Shown here in pieces: positions 23,270 to 36,260 of a stretch of DNA of 64,000 nt. The translations under genes were made by a program, and so were the position numbers. Within the stretch, counting starts at the first letter, position 1; each line of letters starts with the position of its first letter. Source of the DNA: Dromiciops gliroides (lineage: Eukaryota > Chordata > Mammalia > Microbiotheria > Microbiotheriidae); assembly GCF_019393635.1 (NCBI RefSeq), contig NC_057867.1, positions 70,559,492 through 70,623,491 of the forward strand, written 5' to 3'. A model generated the notes under the pieces. That model was not told the origin of the DNA, ran no database searches, and saw only the letters and a list, made by a program, of their open reading frames with translations.

Positions 23270-25300
23270 CTGGGTCAGAAAAAAAAAAAATCAATTTTTT
23301 TTGGATTAGTATATGGACAGATTCTCGTAGGTTTATGTTAAAAGTTGCAAGCGTCTCATTTTGATTTATTCCTAGGGATTTAGAGAAAGAATCCTCTGTC
23401 TGCATGGTTCTTTGGTGAGAATATAACAAATTCCTTATCTGAAAGGGAAATTTTCATCAACAATTTAATAATTATAAAGCAGGAGACACTGAGGAGCATG
23501 GATTATGCAGGAGAGGTACTCTGGACAAAGGGGAAATCAGGAGGGAAGATGAGTATCCATTCTCAAACAAGTACTTTGGACAGCTTTAGGCATCTCCAGT
23601 TTGTCACGACTAGTGCAGCAGGGTCTGATAATCACCATTAAAGAGTCTGAAAATTGTGGGCCTTATTAAACTCTGCCGGTACCAGTTATGCTCTCCATCA
23701 CTGAGACAATTTCCATTTCATTGCAAACTATTTTGCATGTTGGTGTGAAAATAAGTGCCATCAGCGGATGACTACTCCAAAATGGACTAGGACAGGTATC
23801 CTCTCCTTAAGCATTGGCCCAATCCACAGGTGACCCAGCAACCTCCCGAGACATAGCCACACTGGTGAATCCAGATGGCTAAATGATCCATCTATACCGA
23901 TGTGTGGCAAATGGGCTGCCTGGGCAGACCACCAGGGACTCACCTCTGCCATTGGCCAATTGCTTTGGCAGGATGAGCAGAACTAGTGTCTGCCCACTCC
24001 AAACAAATGGTCTTTATTTGGCTGGCTTCTACATGGCCATCTTGCTATTAGGGCTCAGAAATCAAGGCACCATTTGGCCACTCCCTCAACTGAAAACAAC
24101 ACAATGTAGTAGATTGAAGCAATTTTCAGTCCTTAGTTGGGGTCTTGGGTACAAACTAGGGAATGTGGACAAATTAAATAAAGGACAAGTGTGAAGAAGA
24201 CACAAGATCTTCTGCTGAAATAAGGCAGGGTGCATCGCCTTCTCTGAAAAGGTAAAGTGCATTTTTGCCTGCCCTGCCGAAGGTTAGAAACACACTCCTT
24301 GGACATGCTGTGTAACAGAGGGCTAGCCGAGTTACTTTAAGACCTGTGTGGAAATGAGGCTTTCGTTACTGAAGCAGAGCTGCCATTTATTTTGCTCAGT
24401 TTAAAAGTCTGAACTTCTGGCTGAAATGGAGATTATTGATACAGAAAGGTCATCTCCAAAGTGCTATGCGGCTTCTCAGATGCCGTATCCCAGTAACGGG
24501 ATGCAGAAGCTTTCATCTCCGGCATGTTGGTTAACCTCTAACCAAGGTCAGATACAAGGAAGTCATTACTGGCACAGGCTAGACAGAATCTGTGCAAAAT
24601 AAACGATTGGACTTAGTTCAATTTGTAATTGCCAAGCATCCTCATTAAAGAAGGCAAACCACTGCAACAGACACTAACAAGACCTTTGATTAGGATTTTC
24701 GGGAGATATAGCAGGGGCCAAAGGACGTGAGACAACTGCATTATCAAATCTAGGAGTAATCATTTCAAGTCTGGGAAGAGGATTATGTATTTGTTCAACA
24801 CTGAATTACCCATGGCTGACTAATGTCGATGTCTTGGGAAGTATGAAGACTTGAGTCTCAGAGACAGCATCTCTCTATATTTATGTATGTATGGGTATGG
24901 CTATGGGTATGGGTATAGAAAACAAAGAAAACGGAGTGCTGAGGCATAAAGTTGACCAAGAAGTGGTGATTTTCAATGTCTTACTATGACCTTGGCTTTT
25001 AATATTAACACCCTGAACACATCTTTGGACAACTGTAACAGCCTGTATTGCAGAGCAAAGAAAGTAAACAGTTGACTTTATTGACTACTGGTCCGCCTTC
25101 AATTGCTGTAGGTCTTGGGAGCAGAGACAAGTTGAGTCTGACCAAGCTAGTACGATACCAGTCTCTGTAATGTTAATCTGAGGACAACACAGGTGTGGAT
25201 GGGGACTGAGGCACGAGGGGATGGCATACTTTGTGATAGCTCTTTACCCTCACTGTAAAGGTGCAGGAATCAAAGTTCAGGGAAGAATGCTGATTGGCCA

Positions 25301-25404
<104 letters not shown>

Positions 25405-25847
25405 GTAAGTTTCCTTGATGTCTTTTGTTTTTCACACAATACACATGTCCTACTATCCATGCCCTCGCCCCCCATGAATTAAGCAAAACAAGGTCACACA
25501 GCTGCTGGTGTCTGAGGGAGTATGCAACATTCAGTGCCCATAGGCCCAGACCCCTTTATGAAGAATACAGAAAGAAGTTTCGTCATCTGTAACCAGTTTT
25601 TCTCTTTTCTTTTTAGATAAGTTGTAGTGGTGCTTTTTGTTTTTACACCTCACAGTCCTTTCAAAATATCTTTTCCCTCCCCACCAGGAACTGAACCATC
25701 CCTTGCAATGAAGAAAACTGGCTAAGTAAAAACAAGCAGTACTGTGGTTGTGGCTGACAATATCTGTAACAGCCTTGGCAATAGGATGGTGCTCATTGTC
25801 ATACCTGTGGATTTAAAACCTAGGTAACCGGCAATCTCCCCTACACC

Positions 25848-26145
25848 AAGGGTCCTCCAACTTTTTCGGTCCCTAAACACACCGCTGCAGCAAAAGATTC
25901 TGTGGATCACCTATACTTCCTGTTTCTCTTTGTCATGGCAAAGATAAGCAAAACAAGCCATCAGGATTAATAGGAAAGTGATACTGCCTTCATTACACAC
26001 TAACAAGATTATATTATTAAATGTCAAATTTATCATTCCTTCCAGTAACAAAACTATAGTTATGTCACAATAGGAATGCTAACAAGAGATCAGCCCTTAG
26101 GTTGCTGAAGACCATGAAAGACCCCGATTTAAGAACCCGCTACTA
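25848..26145. mobile_element. Possible hAT-type non-autonomous DNA element
   Basis: It begins near AAGGGTCCTCCAACTTTTTC and ends near CCGATTTAAGAACCCGCTAC; the end sequences are loosely inverted. No clear 8-bp duplication was found, so this is a weak call. Confidence 0.3.
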
Positions 26146-26339
26146 GCCACACACTAGCCACCAAAAGATGTAATTGTTCAGGATTCAGGTACTGCTATCA
26201 TAGTTATGTAGCACTGCCACATTTCTATACCTCCAGCTCCCCTACCAGTGGAGAAGAAAAAAGGGAGAAGGTCCAACTCATTCAATTCATTCTGCTATTG
26301 TTGGTAATAAGAATAATAAAAACAATAACAACAATAATA

Positions 26340-26530
26340 AGTTCACACTGATATGGTATTTTATGGTTTGTAAAACACTTCCATGGACTGGATCCTCACA
26401 AAACAGGTATTATTACTCTGTCCACCTTACATAAGAGGAAACTAAGGCACTGAGAAGGTAGGTCACTTACCCAGAGTCACAAAGCTAGTGCCCGACTGAG
26501 GCCTAAGCAGTCATTGCAGCACCAAATCTG
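26340..26530 (-). repeat. MIR-like SINE remnant
   Basis: GGATCCTCACAAAACAGG, ACATAAGAGGAAACTAAGGC and GTCACTTACCCAGAGTCACA in reverse-strand MIR order, preceded by an AATAAT-rich run. Confidence 0.6.
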
Positions 26531-27079
26531 GGCCACACAAGAATTTTTACTAGCTTCCTTTTTTTCCTTTTTAAACTAAAAAGGAATTTATATGTTCTTC
26601 ATGGATTTCAAATGCCACTGGTAATTCCAAATTGACTGCCTAATTGAATTCACAGTACTACAGTCTTGGAGTCCAGGATCGCATTCCAAAGGTCAGTCCT
26701 AGGATTGGGTCAGATTTTGTTCTTTATAATTATTCAAAATGTATAATGCCTCTGGGTCCACATTCTAAAGCACCACAATTAGCCCTCAGAACCTCTACTT
26801 TAGATTTCTGAGAACGAAGGCATTGCAGAATCCCACATCCATGCAATTAAGAACAATGCACTTGAACCAAGTTGGCAGTGGCTATTAAAGCTTGATTGAA
26901 CTGAGGCCACAGGCAAGTGGAGAAGTGGATGAAGACTGGTTTGAGTCTCATGAGTGAGTTAACTCTTTGGCCTGAAACTTCATAGTTGAGGTTTCCTCTA
27001 GAATACAGAGAGAGGAATTTATGAGAGGCGTGGACTGTTAAGACTTCAACAGCTATGGAATCTCCTCCATAGTATAAGA

Positions 27080-27250
27080 GGGAGGAACACTGGGTCTGAA
27101 GTCAGAGAACTGGGTTTGAAGCTTCACTCTGCCCCATACTAGCCATGTGACCTTCCCTTTTCTGAGCCTTGATTTCCTCAAGTGTAAAATGTAGGGGTTG
27201 GAGTAGATGGCATCTAAGGGATGTTCTCAACTCTAGGTCTCTGATCATCT
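27080..27250 (+). repeat. MIR-like SINE remnant
   Basis: AGTCAGAGAACTGGGTTTGA, TAGCCATGTGACCTTCC, TTTCCTCAAGTGTAAAATG and GTTGGAGTAGATGGCATC in MIR order. Confidence 0.6.
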
Positions 27251-27811
27251 GATTCTCTAGTTTCCTGGGATGGGCTAAGTATTGCAAAGGATGAGCTCTT
27301 TCAGCCATAGGATTCTGTATACCTTGGAGGACATTCCCTGAGACATGATTCTCTGCTCCTTGAGCTGCTAGCGTATGTTCTATGTTCAATCCCAGATTAG
27401 CAACACAAAATATGGTAACAGCGAACTTGATTTCTGGAGTGGCCAATGCTCCCACTTACTGCATCTTAGGAAGTGCCCCAGCCAAGGCTAACATCGTTCT
27501 TAAGAACATTCTGGGTGGGCTGCCCTTGGCCCTATATCACTTTGTTTTTAAGGATGTCCCCGTGATTCTCTACCCAAAAGGCAAGGATACAAATTGACCA
27601 AGTGCACTGGTCTGTCATCTTATATTTCCACTAACAGATTGCACCCAAAGCCTGAAGATGGAGCAAAGAAAATTATATTCCTGGTGTGGGAGGGGAGGGG
27701 GGTGCAGGAAGGAAGGGGGAAAATCACAGCATAATAGAACTAGAAAACTAGTAGGGTGCCCCACTTCTCATTCGGATACATGGCAGCCTCCCAGTCTCCT
27801 CTTTGACTTAC

Positions 27812-27934
27812 CTGCTGTTGTTCTTTATCATCAGCTTTCATGGCTAATATCAAGCTTCTCACAAATGCCTGCAGTTTAAAGTACTTTTGTTTCTGAATCT
27901 CCAGCTCATTTTCCATGAATCTGACTTCTTCATT
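27812..27934 (-). CDS. HDX: HDX exon E: predicted coiled-coil segment
   Basis: 123 bp, phase 0 to 0, 41 codons from NEEVRFMENE to DDKEQQQ. The acceptor CTGCAG follows a pyrimidine-rich stretch, and the donor CAG|GTAAGT is a perfect consensus. Charged residues alternate with Leu, Ile, Val and Phe in a helical pattern (ENELEIQKQKYFKLQ, then AFVRSLILAMKADD), suggesting a short coiled coil or amphipathic helix for dimerisation or partner binding. This is inference from the pattern. The exon matches the HDX C-terminal region as I remember it. Confidence 0.95.
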
Positions 27935-28529
27935 CTGCAGGCCAAGATAGAAACAGCCCCAACAACATTAGCATATGTGAAAGGTGGAAATTCTAAAAAT
28001 CTATCAAAGCAAAAGGACAAGGGAGAAAACCTAGTTTTAACAGGGGAGAATATAATGAAGCGAGCTAAATTATTCCAGTGCTCAAAGGTTGGCCTTTAAT
28101 AGAATCACCATAGAAAACATCCCTCAGGGTAAAGATGATCAAGTCTGAGTTTGCAAGGTCAAAAATCCTGTCACAAGTGAAATCGGTAAGAGAGGAGGAA
28201 AAAAACCCGAACAAAACAAGAAACAGTTTCATTCTTGGAAAATCCCCCAAAGCCTAATCAGCACTTAGATTAGGATTAACAACAGACAGACCGGTATTAA
28301 GCAAGAGCAAGGAGGCAGGGGAGAATCTTATCACCTCCTTAATAAAAGTTAGGTGCTGGGAGAAGCTAAATGTTACCTTCTCACAAGGTGGCCTGAAAAG
28401 CATTATGGAGATTGTGAGCACTAGTTTAGGGGCTTGTGCACAAGCTTGATGCCTGGATCTTCTCATACAATGAACTGGGGACCCAGCTTCTCCTAAGTAC
28501 TCATAGCAGTGGGGTAGAATGTGGCCAAA

Positions 28530-28870
28530 GCTCTCACTGGGAATCAGGAGGCCTCCATTCTAGACTTTGCCTGTGTGATCCTGAGCAAGGCACTTCTTTG
28601 GAGCTTCAAATTTTCTCAGCTGTATAATGGGTTCCACACTTTCCCTAGTGGTAGAGTAGAGGACCTTAGTTTTAATCCTGGTTCAACCACATAATCTGTG
28701 TGATCTTGGCCAAACCTCTTAATTCAACAAGCATTTATTGATCAAACCCTTCCTATGTACCAGTCAATGAGAATACAAAGACAAAAAGGAAACATTTGAC
28801 CTTTCTTATTTGTTAAAGAAGGGTGTTAGCCTAGATGGCATCCCAAGGCCATTTCTAACTTTTTGTTTCA
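28530..28870 (+). repeat. MIR-like remnants and a fragment of the ancient unnamed repeat
   Basis: CACTGGGAATCAGGAGGCC and GATCCTGAGCAAGGCACTTC, then a second GTGTGATCTTGGCCAAACC block, then AATTCAACAAGCATTTATTG. All are diverged and intronic. Confidence 0.45.
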
Positions 28871-31800
28871 CATAGCTTTTGAGATAAAATTAAATAATGG
28901 ACATGAAAGTGTGACATGAAAATTGGTGTTTATTACTCTCCAGTTAAACTGCATCAGGGATACACACTTGGCTTAGGCAACTCAGGCCAAACCACTAGAG
29001 AAAGTGAGAACTGGAAGGGGCCTTAGAAATCATCTCTGTCAGCCCTCTCAATATATAGAGGAAGGCTTAGAATGTGATATTTTAGAGGGCAAGGGAGCTA
29101 GGATTACAACCAAGAATAACCTACCCAGCAAAACTGTGTATAATTCTTCAGGTTTTAAAAAATGGATATTTAATGAAATAGAGGACTCACAAAGCATTCC
29201 TGATGAAAAGACCAGAGCCAAATAGAAAATTTGACTTTTAGATAGAAGACTCAAGAGGAGTATATAAAGGTAAACATGAAAGAGAAATAATAAGGCATTC
29301 TATAAGTTTAAATTGTTTATATTCTTACATGGGAAGATGATACTTATAACTCCTAAGAACTTTGTCATTATTAAGGCAAATTAGAAGGAGTATACATAGA
29401 CAAAGGGCACAGGAATGAGTTGACTTTGAAGTGATGATTTCAAAAAATAAAAGTGATGAGAAACATGCATGGGGAGAAGGGTGAAGTATACTGGGGTAAA
29501 TTGTGTCATATAAAGGAGGTGTGAAAGGAAGAGTTTTTACAGTGGCTGAGGAAGATGGAGGGGGAGCAACACTTGAACCTTATTCTCATTGGAATTGGCT
29601 CAGAGGGAATTATGTACATACTCAGTTGGATATAGAAATCTATCCTGCCCTTCAGGGAAGCAGGAGATAAGAGAAGGGAGGAATGATAAAAGGAAGGGTG
29701 GATGGGGGAAGCAGTGGTCATTTTTGAGGAGGGAGAGAGTGAAAGGAGACTGAGAGAAAGGAAAACACTAGAAAAAATAGGAGGAAGAGAAATAAACAGT
29801 AATCATAACTGAATGTGAATGGGATGAGCTCATCCATAAGACAGAAGTGGATAGCAGAGTGGATTTAAAAACCAGAACATGACAATATGTTGTTTACAAG
29901 AAACATACATGAAGCAGAGAGACACACAGAGTAAAGGTAAGGGGCTAGAGCAGATTTCTATTATGCTTCAGCTGAAGTAAAAAAAAAAAGTAGAGGTAAC
30001 AATCATGATCTCAGATAAAGCAAAAACGAAAATAGATATAATTAAAAGAGATAAACAAGGAAGCTACATTTTGCTAAAAGGTACCATAGTCAGTGAAGTA
30101 ATATCAATATTAAACATATATGTATCAAATGGCATAGCATGCAAATTCTTAAAGGAAAAGTTAAATGAGTTACAGGAGGAAATAAGACAATAGAACTATA
30201 TTAGTGAGGGACTTCAACTTTCCCTTCTTAGAACTAGATAAATCTAACCATAAAATAAGTAAGAAAGAAATTAAGGACATGAATAGAATTTTATAAGAAT
30301 TAGATAGTGATAGACTTCTGGAGAAAGCCAAATGGGAATAGAAAGTAATATACCTTTTTCTCAGCAGTACATGCCACCTACACAAAAACTGACCATGTAT
30401 GGGCATAAAAAACTCAGAACCCAGTGTAGACATTTCAAAATATTAAATGCAAACTTTTCAGATCATAATGCAATACAATTATATTCAATAAAGAGCTGTG
30501 GAAACAGATTATAAATTAATTAGAAACTAAATAACCTAATCCTAAAGAATGAGTAAGAAAACAAATCATAGAAACAATAATTTCATTAAAAAGAATGAAA
30601 ACAATGAGACAACATACCAAAATTTATGGGATGCAGCCAAAGCAGTACTTAGGGGAAATTTATAACTCTAAACACTTACATCAATAAAATAGAGAAAGAG
30701 CAGATCAATGAATTGGGCATGACACTAAAAAAACGAAAAACAAAAAACAACAACAACGACAAAACTAGAAAAAGAACAAATTAAAAATCCCCAATTAAAC
30801 ACCAAGTTGGAAATCCTGTAAAACAAAGATGGAGATTAATAAAATTAAAAGAAAACCATTTAACTAATAAATAAAACTAAAAATTGGTTTTGGGGGAAAA
30901 TATAAAATAGGTAAACTATTGGTTAATTTGATTTTTTTAAAAAAGAAGTAAACCAAATTATCAATATCAAAAATGAAAAGGGTGAATTCACTACCATTGA
31001 AGAGAAAATTAAAGCTATTTTGCCCAAGTATATTTCAATAAATCTAATAATCTAAGTGAAATGAATGAATATTTATAAAAATATAAATTGCCCAGATTAA
31101 CAGAAGAGGAAATATAATACCTAGATAACTATTTCAGAAAAAGAAATTGAACAAGCTATTAATGAACTGCCTAAGAAAAAATCCCCAGGGCCAGATGGGT
31201 TCATAAGTGAATTCTACCCAACATTTAAAGAACAATGAATTCCAATACTGTATAAACTATTTGGGAAAACAGGCAAAGAAGGAGTCCTATCACATTCCTT
31301 TTAAAACACAAATATGGTGCTGATACCTAAACCAGGAAGAGCAAAAACAGAAGAAGAAAACTATAGACCAATTTCCCTAATGAATATTGATGTAAAAATG
31401 TTAAATAAGACACTAGCAAAGAGATTATAGCAATACATAACAGAGATCATGCACTATGACCAGCTAGGATTTATACTAGGAATGCAGTGCTAGTTCAATA
31501 TTAGGAAATCTATCAGCTTAACTGACCATATCAATAACAAAAACAACAAAAACCAAATGACTGTCTCAACCGATGCAGAAAAAGCTTTTGACTAAATATA
31601 GCACTCATTCCTATTAAAACACTTGAAAGCATAGAAATAAATAGAGCTTTCTTTAAAATGAGAAGCACTGTCTAAAACCATTAGCAAGCATTATCTCTAA
31701 TGGGGACAAGCCAGAAGCCTTCCCAATAAGATCAGAGGTGAAGCAGTGTTGCCCATCATCACCATTATTATTCAGTATTATACTAGTAAGAGAAGAAAAA

Positions 31801-32423
31801 TAAATTGAAGGAATTAGAACAGGCAGTAAAGAAACAAAACTATTACTCTTTGCAGATGATATGTTGGTATACTTTAAGAATCCTAGAGTATCTACTAAAA
31901 AACTAGTTGAAAAATAAACAACTTCAGCAAGGGTGCAGGATATAAAATAAGCCCACATAAACTATCAGCTTATTACAAAGTCCAGCAGCAATAGATAAAA
32001 AGAGAAATTCCATTTAAAATAATGATAGACAATATAAAATAAAAAAGGGGGTCTACTTGTCAAGACGAACCTAGGAACTATATGAACACAATTACAAAAC
32101 ATTTTGTACACAAATCAAGTCAGATCTAAATAACTGGAGAAATATTAATTGCTCATGGGTAGCCAATATAATAAAAATAACAATTCTACCTAAATTAATT
32201 GACTTATTTAATGCCATACCAATTAAAGTATCAAAAAATTATTTTATAGAGCTAGAAAAAAAATGACAAAATTCATCTGGAAGAACAAAAAGTCAAAAAC
32301 ATCAAAGGAATCAATGAAGAAAATGTGAACGAAGGTGGCCTAGCAGTACCAGATCTCAAACTGTATTACAAAGTGGTAATCATCAAAAAAATTTGGCACT
32401 GGCTAAACCCCCCCCCCCCAACT

Positions 32424-32575
32424 GGGCAGCTAGGTGGCGCAGTGGATAGAGCACTGGCCTTGGAGTCAGGAGTACCTGAGTTCAAATCTGGCCTCAGACA
32501 CTTAACACTTACTAGCTGTGTGACCCTGGGCAAGTCATTTAACCCCAACTGCCTCACTAAAAATAAAAAAAACAA
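32424..32575 (+). mobile_element. tRNA-derived marsupial SINE inserted in the L1
   Basis: GGGCAGCTAGGTGGCGCAG, GAGTTCAAATCTGGCCTCAG, GTGTGACCCTGGGCAAGTCA, and an A-rich tail that continues to about 32600. A 13-base C run sits just before the SINE. L1 sequence continues on both sides (GGCACTGGCTAA before, GGTAGATCAGTGGAATAG after). Confidence 0.95.
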
Positions 32576-33206
32576 AAAACCCCAAACAACCAAAAAAAGA
32601 GAATGGTAGATCAGTGGAATAGATTAGGGTTCCAAACCACAGTAGCAAATGACCATAGTAACCTACTGTTTGACAGACCCAAAGATCCAAGCTTTTGGGG
32701 CAAGAACTCACTATTTGACAAAAATTTCTGGGAAAGTTTAAAAACAGCTTGACAAAAACTAGGTATAGACCAACATTTCACTGTATACCAAGATAAGGTC
32801 AAAACGGGTACATGATTTAGACATAAAGGGTGATACCATAAGCAACTTAGAGGAGCATGGAATATTTTACCAGTGAGATATATGAATAAGAGAAGAATTT
32901 ATGACCAAACAAGAGATAGAGAACATTATGGAATATAAAATGGACAATTTTGATTCCAGTAAATTAAAAAGGTTTTGCACAAACAAAACCAGTGTAGCCA
33001 AGATTAGAAAAAAAAGCAGAAAACCAGGGAAAAGTTTTAGAGTAAGTTTCTCCAATAAAGGTCTAATTTCTCAAATATATAGAGAATTGAATCAAATTTA
33101 TAAGAATACAAGTCATTCCCCAATTGAGAAATGGTCAAAGGATATGAACAGGCAGTTTTCAGTAGAAGAAATCAAAGCTATTTATAGACATATAAAAATA
33201 TGTTCT

Positions 33207-33352
33207 GGGGCAGTTAGGTGGCGCAGTGGATAGAGCACCGGCCCTGGAGTCAGGAGGACCTGAGTTCTAATCCGGCCTCAGACACTTAACACTTACTATC
33301 TGTGTGACCCTGGGCAAGTCACTTAACCCCAATTGCCTCACTAAAAAAAAAA
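33207..33352 (+). mobile_element. Second tRNA-derived marsupial SINE inserted in the L1
   Basis: Nearly consensus copy: GGGGCAGTTAGGTGGCGCAG, AGCACCGGCCCTGGAGTCAG, AACCCCAATTGCCTCACT and an A10 tail. A short GTTCT repeats on each side. L1 sequence resumes immediately after. Confidence 0.95.
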
Positions 33353-34711
33353 GTTCTAAAACACCACTGCTTAGAGAATTGCAAATTAAAACAACTCTGA
33401 GGTTCTGCTTTATGCCTATCAGATTGGCTAATATGACAGAAAAGGAATATGAAAAATGTTGAAGGGGTTGTGGAAAAACTGGGACACTAATGCACTGTTT
33501 GTAGAGTTGTGAACTGATCCAACCATTCTGGAGAGCAATCTGAAACTATTCCCAAAAGACTATAAAATTGTACATACTCTTTGACCCAGGTCAATATTGA
33601 CTAGGTCAATATCCCAAAGAGATAAAAAACAAAAATGAAAAGGACTTCTATGTGCAAAAATATTTTATAGAACAAATCAAAGCATACTTTTAAACTTTAT
33701 TTTATTTTTGTTTTTTGGTCTGTTTTCTTTCACAACATGACTAATATGTTTTGCATGATTACACATGTATGATCTATATCAAATTGCTTACCTTCTTGGG
33801 GGAAGGAGGAAAGGGGAGAATTTGGAACTAAAAATTTAAAAAAGGAATGCTAATCATTTTTACATGGAATTGGAAAAATAAATAAAAGATCATTTAAAAA
33901 ATATAGTGTTTATTAAGAGCTGTATAAAATCATGCTAACGATCGAGAATTCCTTGGCATTTTGGCTCTCTTCAATGAGGTGGCCAAGGGAAAATCACATC
34001 TAATGCCTGACACAATTTACCAGACAGCCTCTGGGATCTGCATTTGCAGACAGCTTGATCAGAAATAAATCATCTGTACCAACAGAGTTCCTTATCAAGA
34101 GTTGTTTTGTATTGACAAGCAGGGTTGCTACAAGCTTGGCTATAAAATTGCATATGTCCTGCTTCTAGCAGGCTAGCCTCATTTGAGGCCTCTAGCCATT
34201 ATTAGTAGTAGTTGTCAAGGCAGCAGTATTTGTAAAGTGCTAGCCAGGAAGACTTTTTTCTATAAAGCATCATTATCTCCCATTTGGTCCTCATGCAGTC
34301 CTTTCCTAGCTGCACTCACGATCCATTAGAGATCACTTTTCAAAAATTAATTCATGCTCACAAAGGTCACAGAGTTATCTTTGCAGATTCAGGTCCCTTA
34401 TTTTTCAGACAAATTCTAAGGAGTCATGTAGTGTTTAGAAAACAGAAACAGCTTTGGAATCATCTTCCAGGCCCAGGCTGCTCTTTGCAAATATACTGAT
34501 CATTTTCTAGATTATTTGTAATTTGTTATGTGTAGCCCAAGTAATTTCCGGAGAGGAGGGGCCTGAGGGAGGCACTGAAACAATAGCACTGACTACTGAG
34601 TTGCCCGAACCACAATGAGCTCATTTGTCTTGCTGTTAAATCCACTCAATTAGAAATTCTCATCCAACAGGATGACCTATAGGAAGCATCTGAGGATCCT
34701 TGCAGATCAGG

Positions 34712-34975
34712 CGAGGCAGCCAGTGGCAGAGTGGATAGATTGCTGGGCCTGAAGTCAGGAAGACTGAAGTTCCAATCAGCCTCGGACACTTACTAGCTGT
34801 GTGACCCTGGACAAGTCACTTAAATGTGTGTCTGCCTCAGTTTTTTCAACTATAAAATGGGAATAAAAACAGCATCTACCTCCCCAGGGATGTTGTGAGG
34901 ATCAAATGGAGATAATATTTGGAAAGTACTTAAGCACAGTGCCTGGCACAGAGTAGGCACTTCTAAATGCTTGTT
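34712..34975 (+). repeat. CORE-SINE with MIR-type tail
   Basis: GAGGCAGCCAGTGGCAGAG, CTAGCTGTGTGACCCTGGAC, AACTATAAAATGGGAATAA, GATAATATTTGGAAAGTAC and CAGTGCCTGGCACAGAGTAG. Confidence 0.85.
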
Positions 34976-36069
34976 CCCTTCTTTCCTTCATTGCTGACTC
35001 CATCATTGAACCTACTTACAGCTGCCAAAGTTGAGGTAGTTTTTCTGACCCAAACAATTGGGTACTCAGGGCCTTTGCCCACCACCCTGCATCACACAAG
35101 GACTTGGTCTTAGCTTGGCACTCCTTCACAATATGAGTTTCCAAAGCTATGACCCAGTCGGAAGCTTCCAAATGTCTAAACTCAGTATCGATGGGTAGCA
35201 ATGAGAGAATACACAAAGAAGGTATTCTTTCCATTTGTAACATGGAATCACAAGAATAACATGTAGATTCAACTCAGTGCTTAGGGGAAAAAAACCCTTC
35301 CAACCACTCTGAGTAATTTATAATTAGCACCAAACAGAAAAGCTGAATTGATTTAATAGAGACTAGTGCTTGCATCATAGTACTGCAGGGGTTGGGGGCG
35401 GGGGGAGGATCCTTCCCAAGATGACACTCTACTACATAAATCAACATTAAACTAAAAAAAAATTACTTGTCTAGAGGCGCCAAATAACTCTGTGTGTGTG
35501 GGCGTTTGCACACACAGTGTAATAATTTCTTTTAAGCAGGGTAAAGGTAAAATACACATTATGATCCAATACAAATTAGGCTGTCAAAAACAAAAACAGG
35601 CATTGCAATTTGATTTTCAATGCGGCCTTCCTTGGGAAGCAGGGCAGCAAGGTGCCTAAATGAATGGAATTGGCAAACACGCCAATACCAGTTCTGCAAT
35701 TCTCTGGCTACACTACATGTACTGGTGTTTGTGAGTTCCAACAAAGTCGTTCATGGGGTTATGGGGGAGGAGGGGAGGACTCAAAAGCCCCTCCTCCCCC
35801 AAGCAACAGTGAAACAGCTCGTTGTTCCCAGCAGCACCTGCTACAATGAAAAGGGCCAGGATACTAAATGCCCTTTACAGCCTGGCACAAAAGCTAATTG
35901 GCATAACTGGACTATACAACCTCCTCTGGGCCAGACCTTCAAACTTCCTCAAGCAGCTCAGAAGCCTCAGGGAAAGGAGCCTTAGGAACTGAGCTTACTT
36001 ACTAAATAAGTCCTGGGCCTACTTCCATCTGCATTACTGGGGAACCACTTGAAAGCTGGACAATGTGGC

Positions 36070-36260
36070 CCTCTGACCTGGAGTCAGAGATTGTGCAGCT
36101 ACAGAGGACCTTCGATAGTCTCTATTCCAATCCCCTTCCACAGACAGGGGAACTGAGGCTAAGAGAGGAGACTTGTCCAAGTCATTAATAGACTGCCAAT
36201 GTCTATTAATGACAGATCTAGGGCTGACTCCTGATCCAGTCTACCAGTCCACCTCTGTCA
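36070..36260 (-). repeat. MIR-like remnant containing a 13-bp inverted repeat
   Basis: CAGACAGGGGAACTGAGGCT and GACTTGTCCAAGTC mark a reverse-strand MIR. Inside it GTCATTAATAGAC (36181-36193) and its exact reverse complement (36201-36213) flank a 7-base loop. Confidence 0.6.

Larger units (their letters stand above)
29080..33903 (+). mobile_element. Degraded marsupial LINE-1, about 4.8 kb, antisense to HDX
   Basis: The plus strand runs from an ORF1-end-like segment (CAAGAATAACCTACCCAGCA) through ORF2 to the 3' end. ORF2 landmarks include an endonuclease-end-like segment around 30360, the reverse-transcriptase phrases [10 protein letters not shown] (about 31366) and FADD at 31849-31860, and a C-terminal stretch around 32890-33190. 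In-frame stops (for example after LAKRL near 31426 and AFD near 31590) and frameshifts show it is dead. The 3' UTR ends in an A-rich tail near 33900. Two SINEs interrupt it. No target-site duplication was identified. Confidence 0.9.

Noticed and set aside
24880..24920. GGGTAT-type short repeat resembling telomeric units
   Set aside because: Only a few imperfect units and not TTAGGG; a small simple repeat.
27382..27597. 71-codon plus-strand frame close to HDX exon E
   Set aside because: No similarity I recognise, on the opposite strand to the gene, and no splice signals that would join it to anything.
33207..33300. tRNA-like A and B boxes
   Set aside because: They belong to the tRNA-derived SINE; there is no cloverleaf with intact stems, so this is not a tRNA gene.
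35620..35985. 121-codon plus-strand frame in the D-E intron of HDX
   Set aside because: No recognisable domain, no splice or promoter context, antisense to HDX, and overlapping frames of similar quality.
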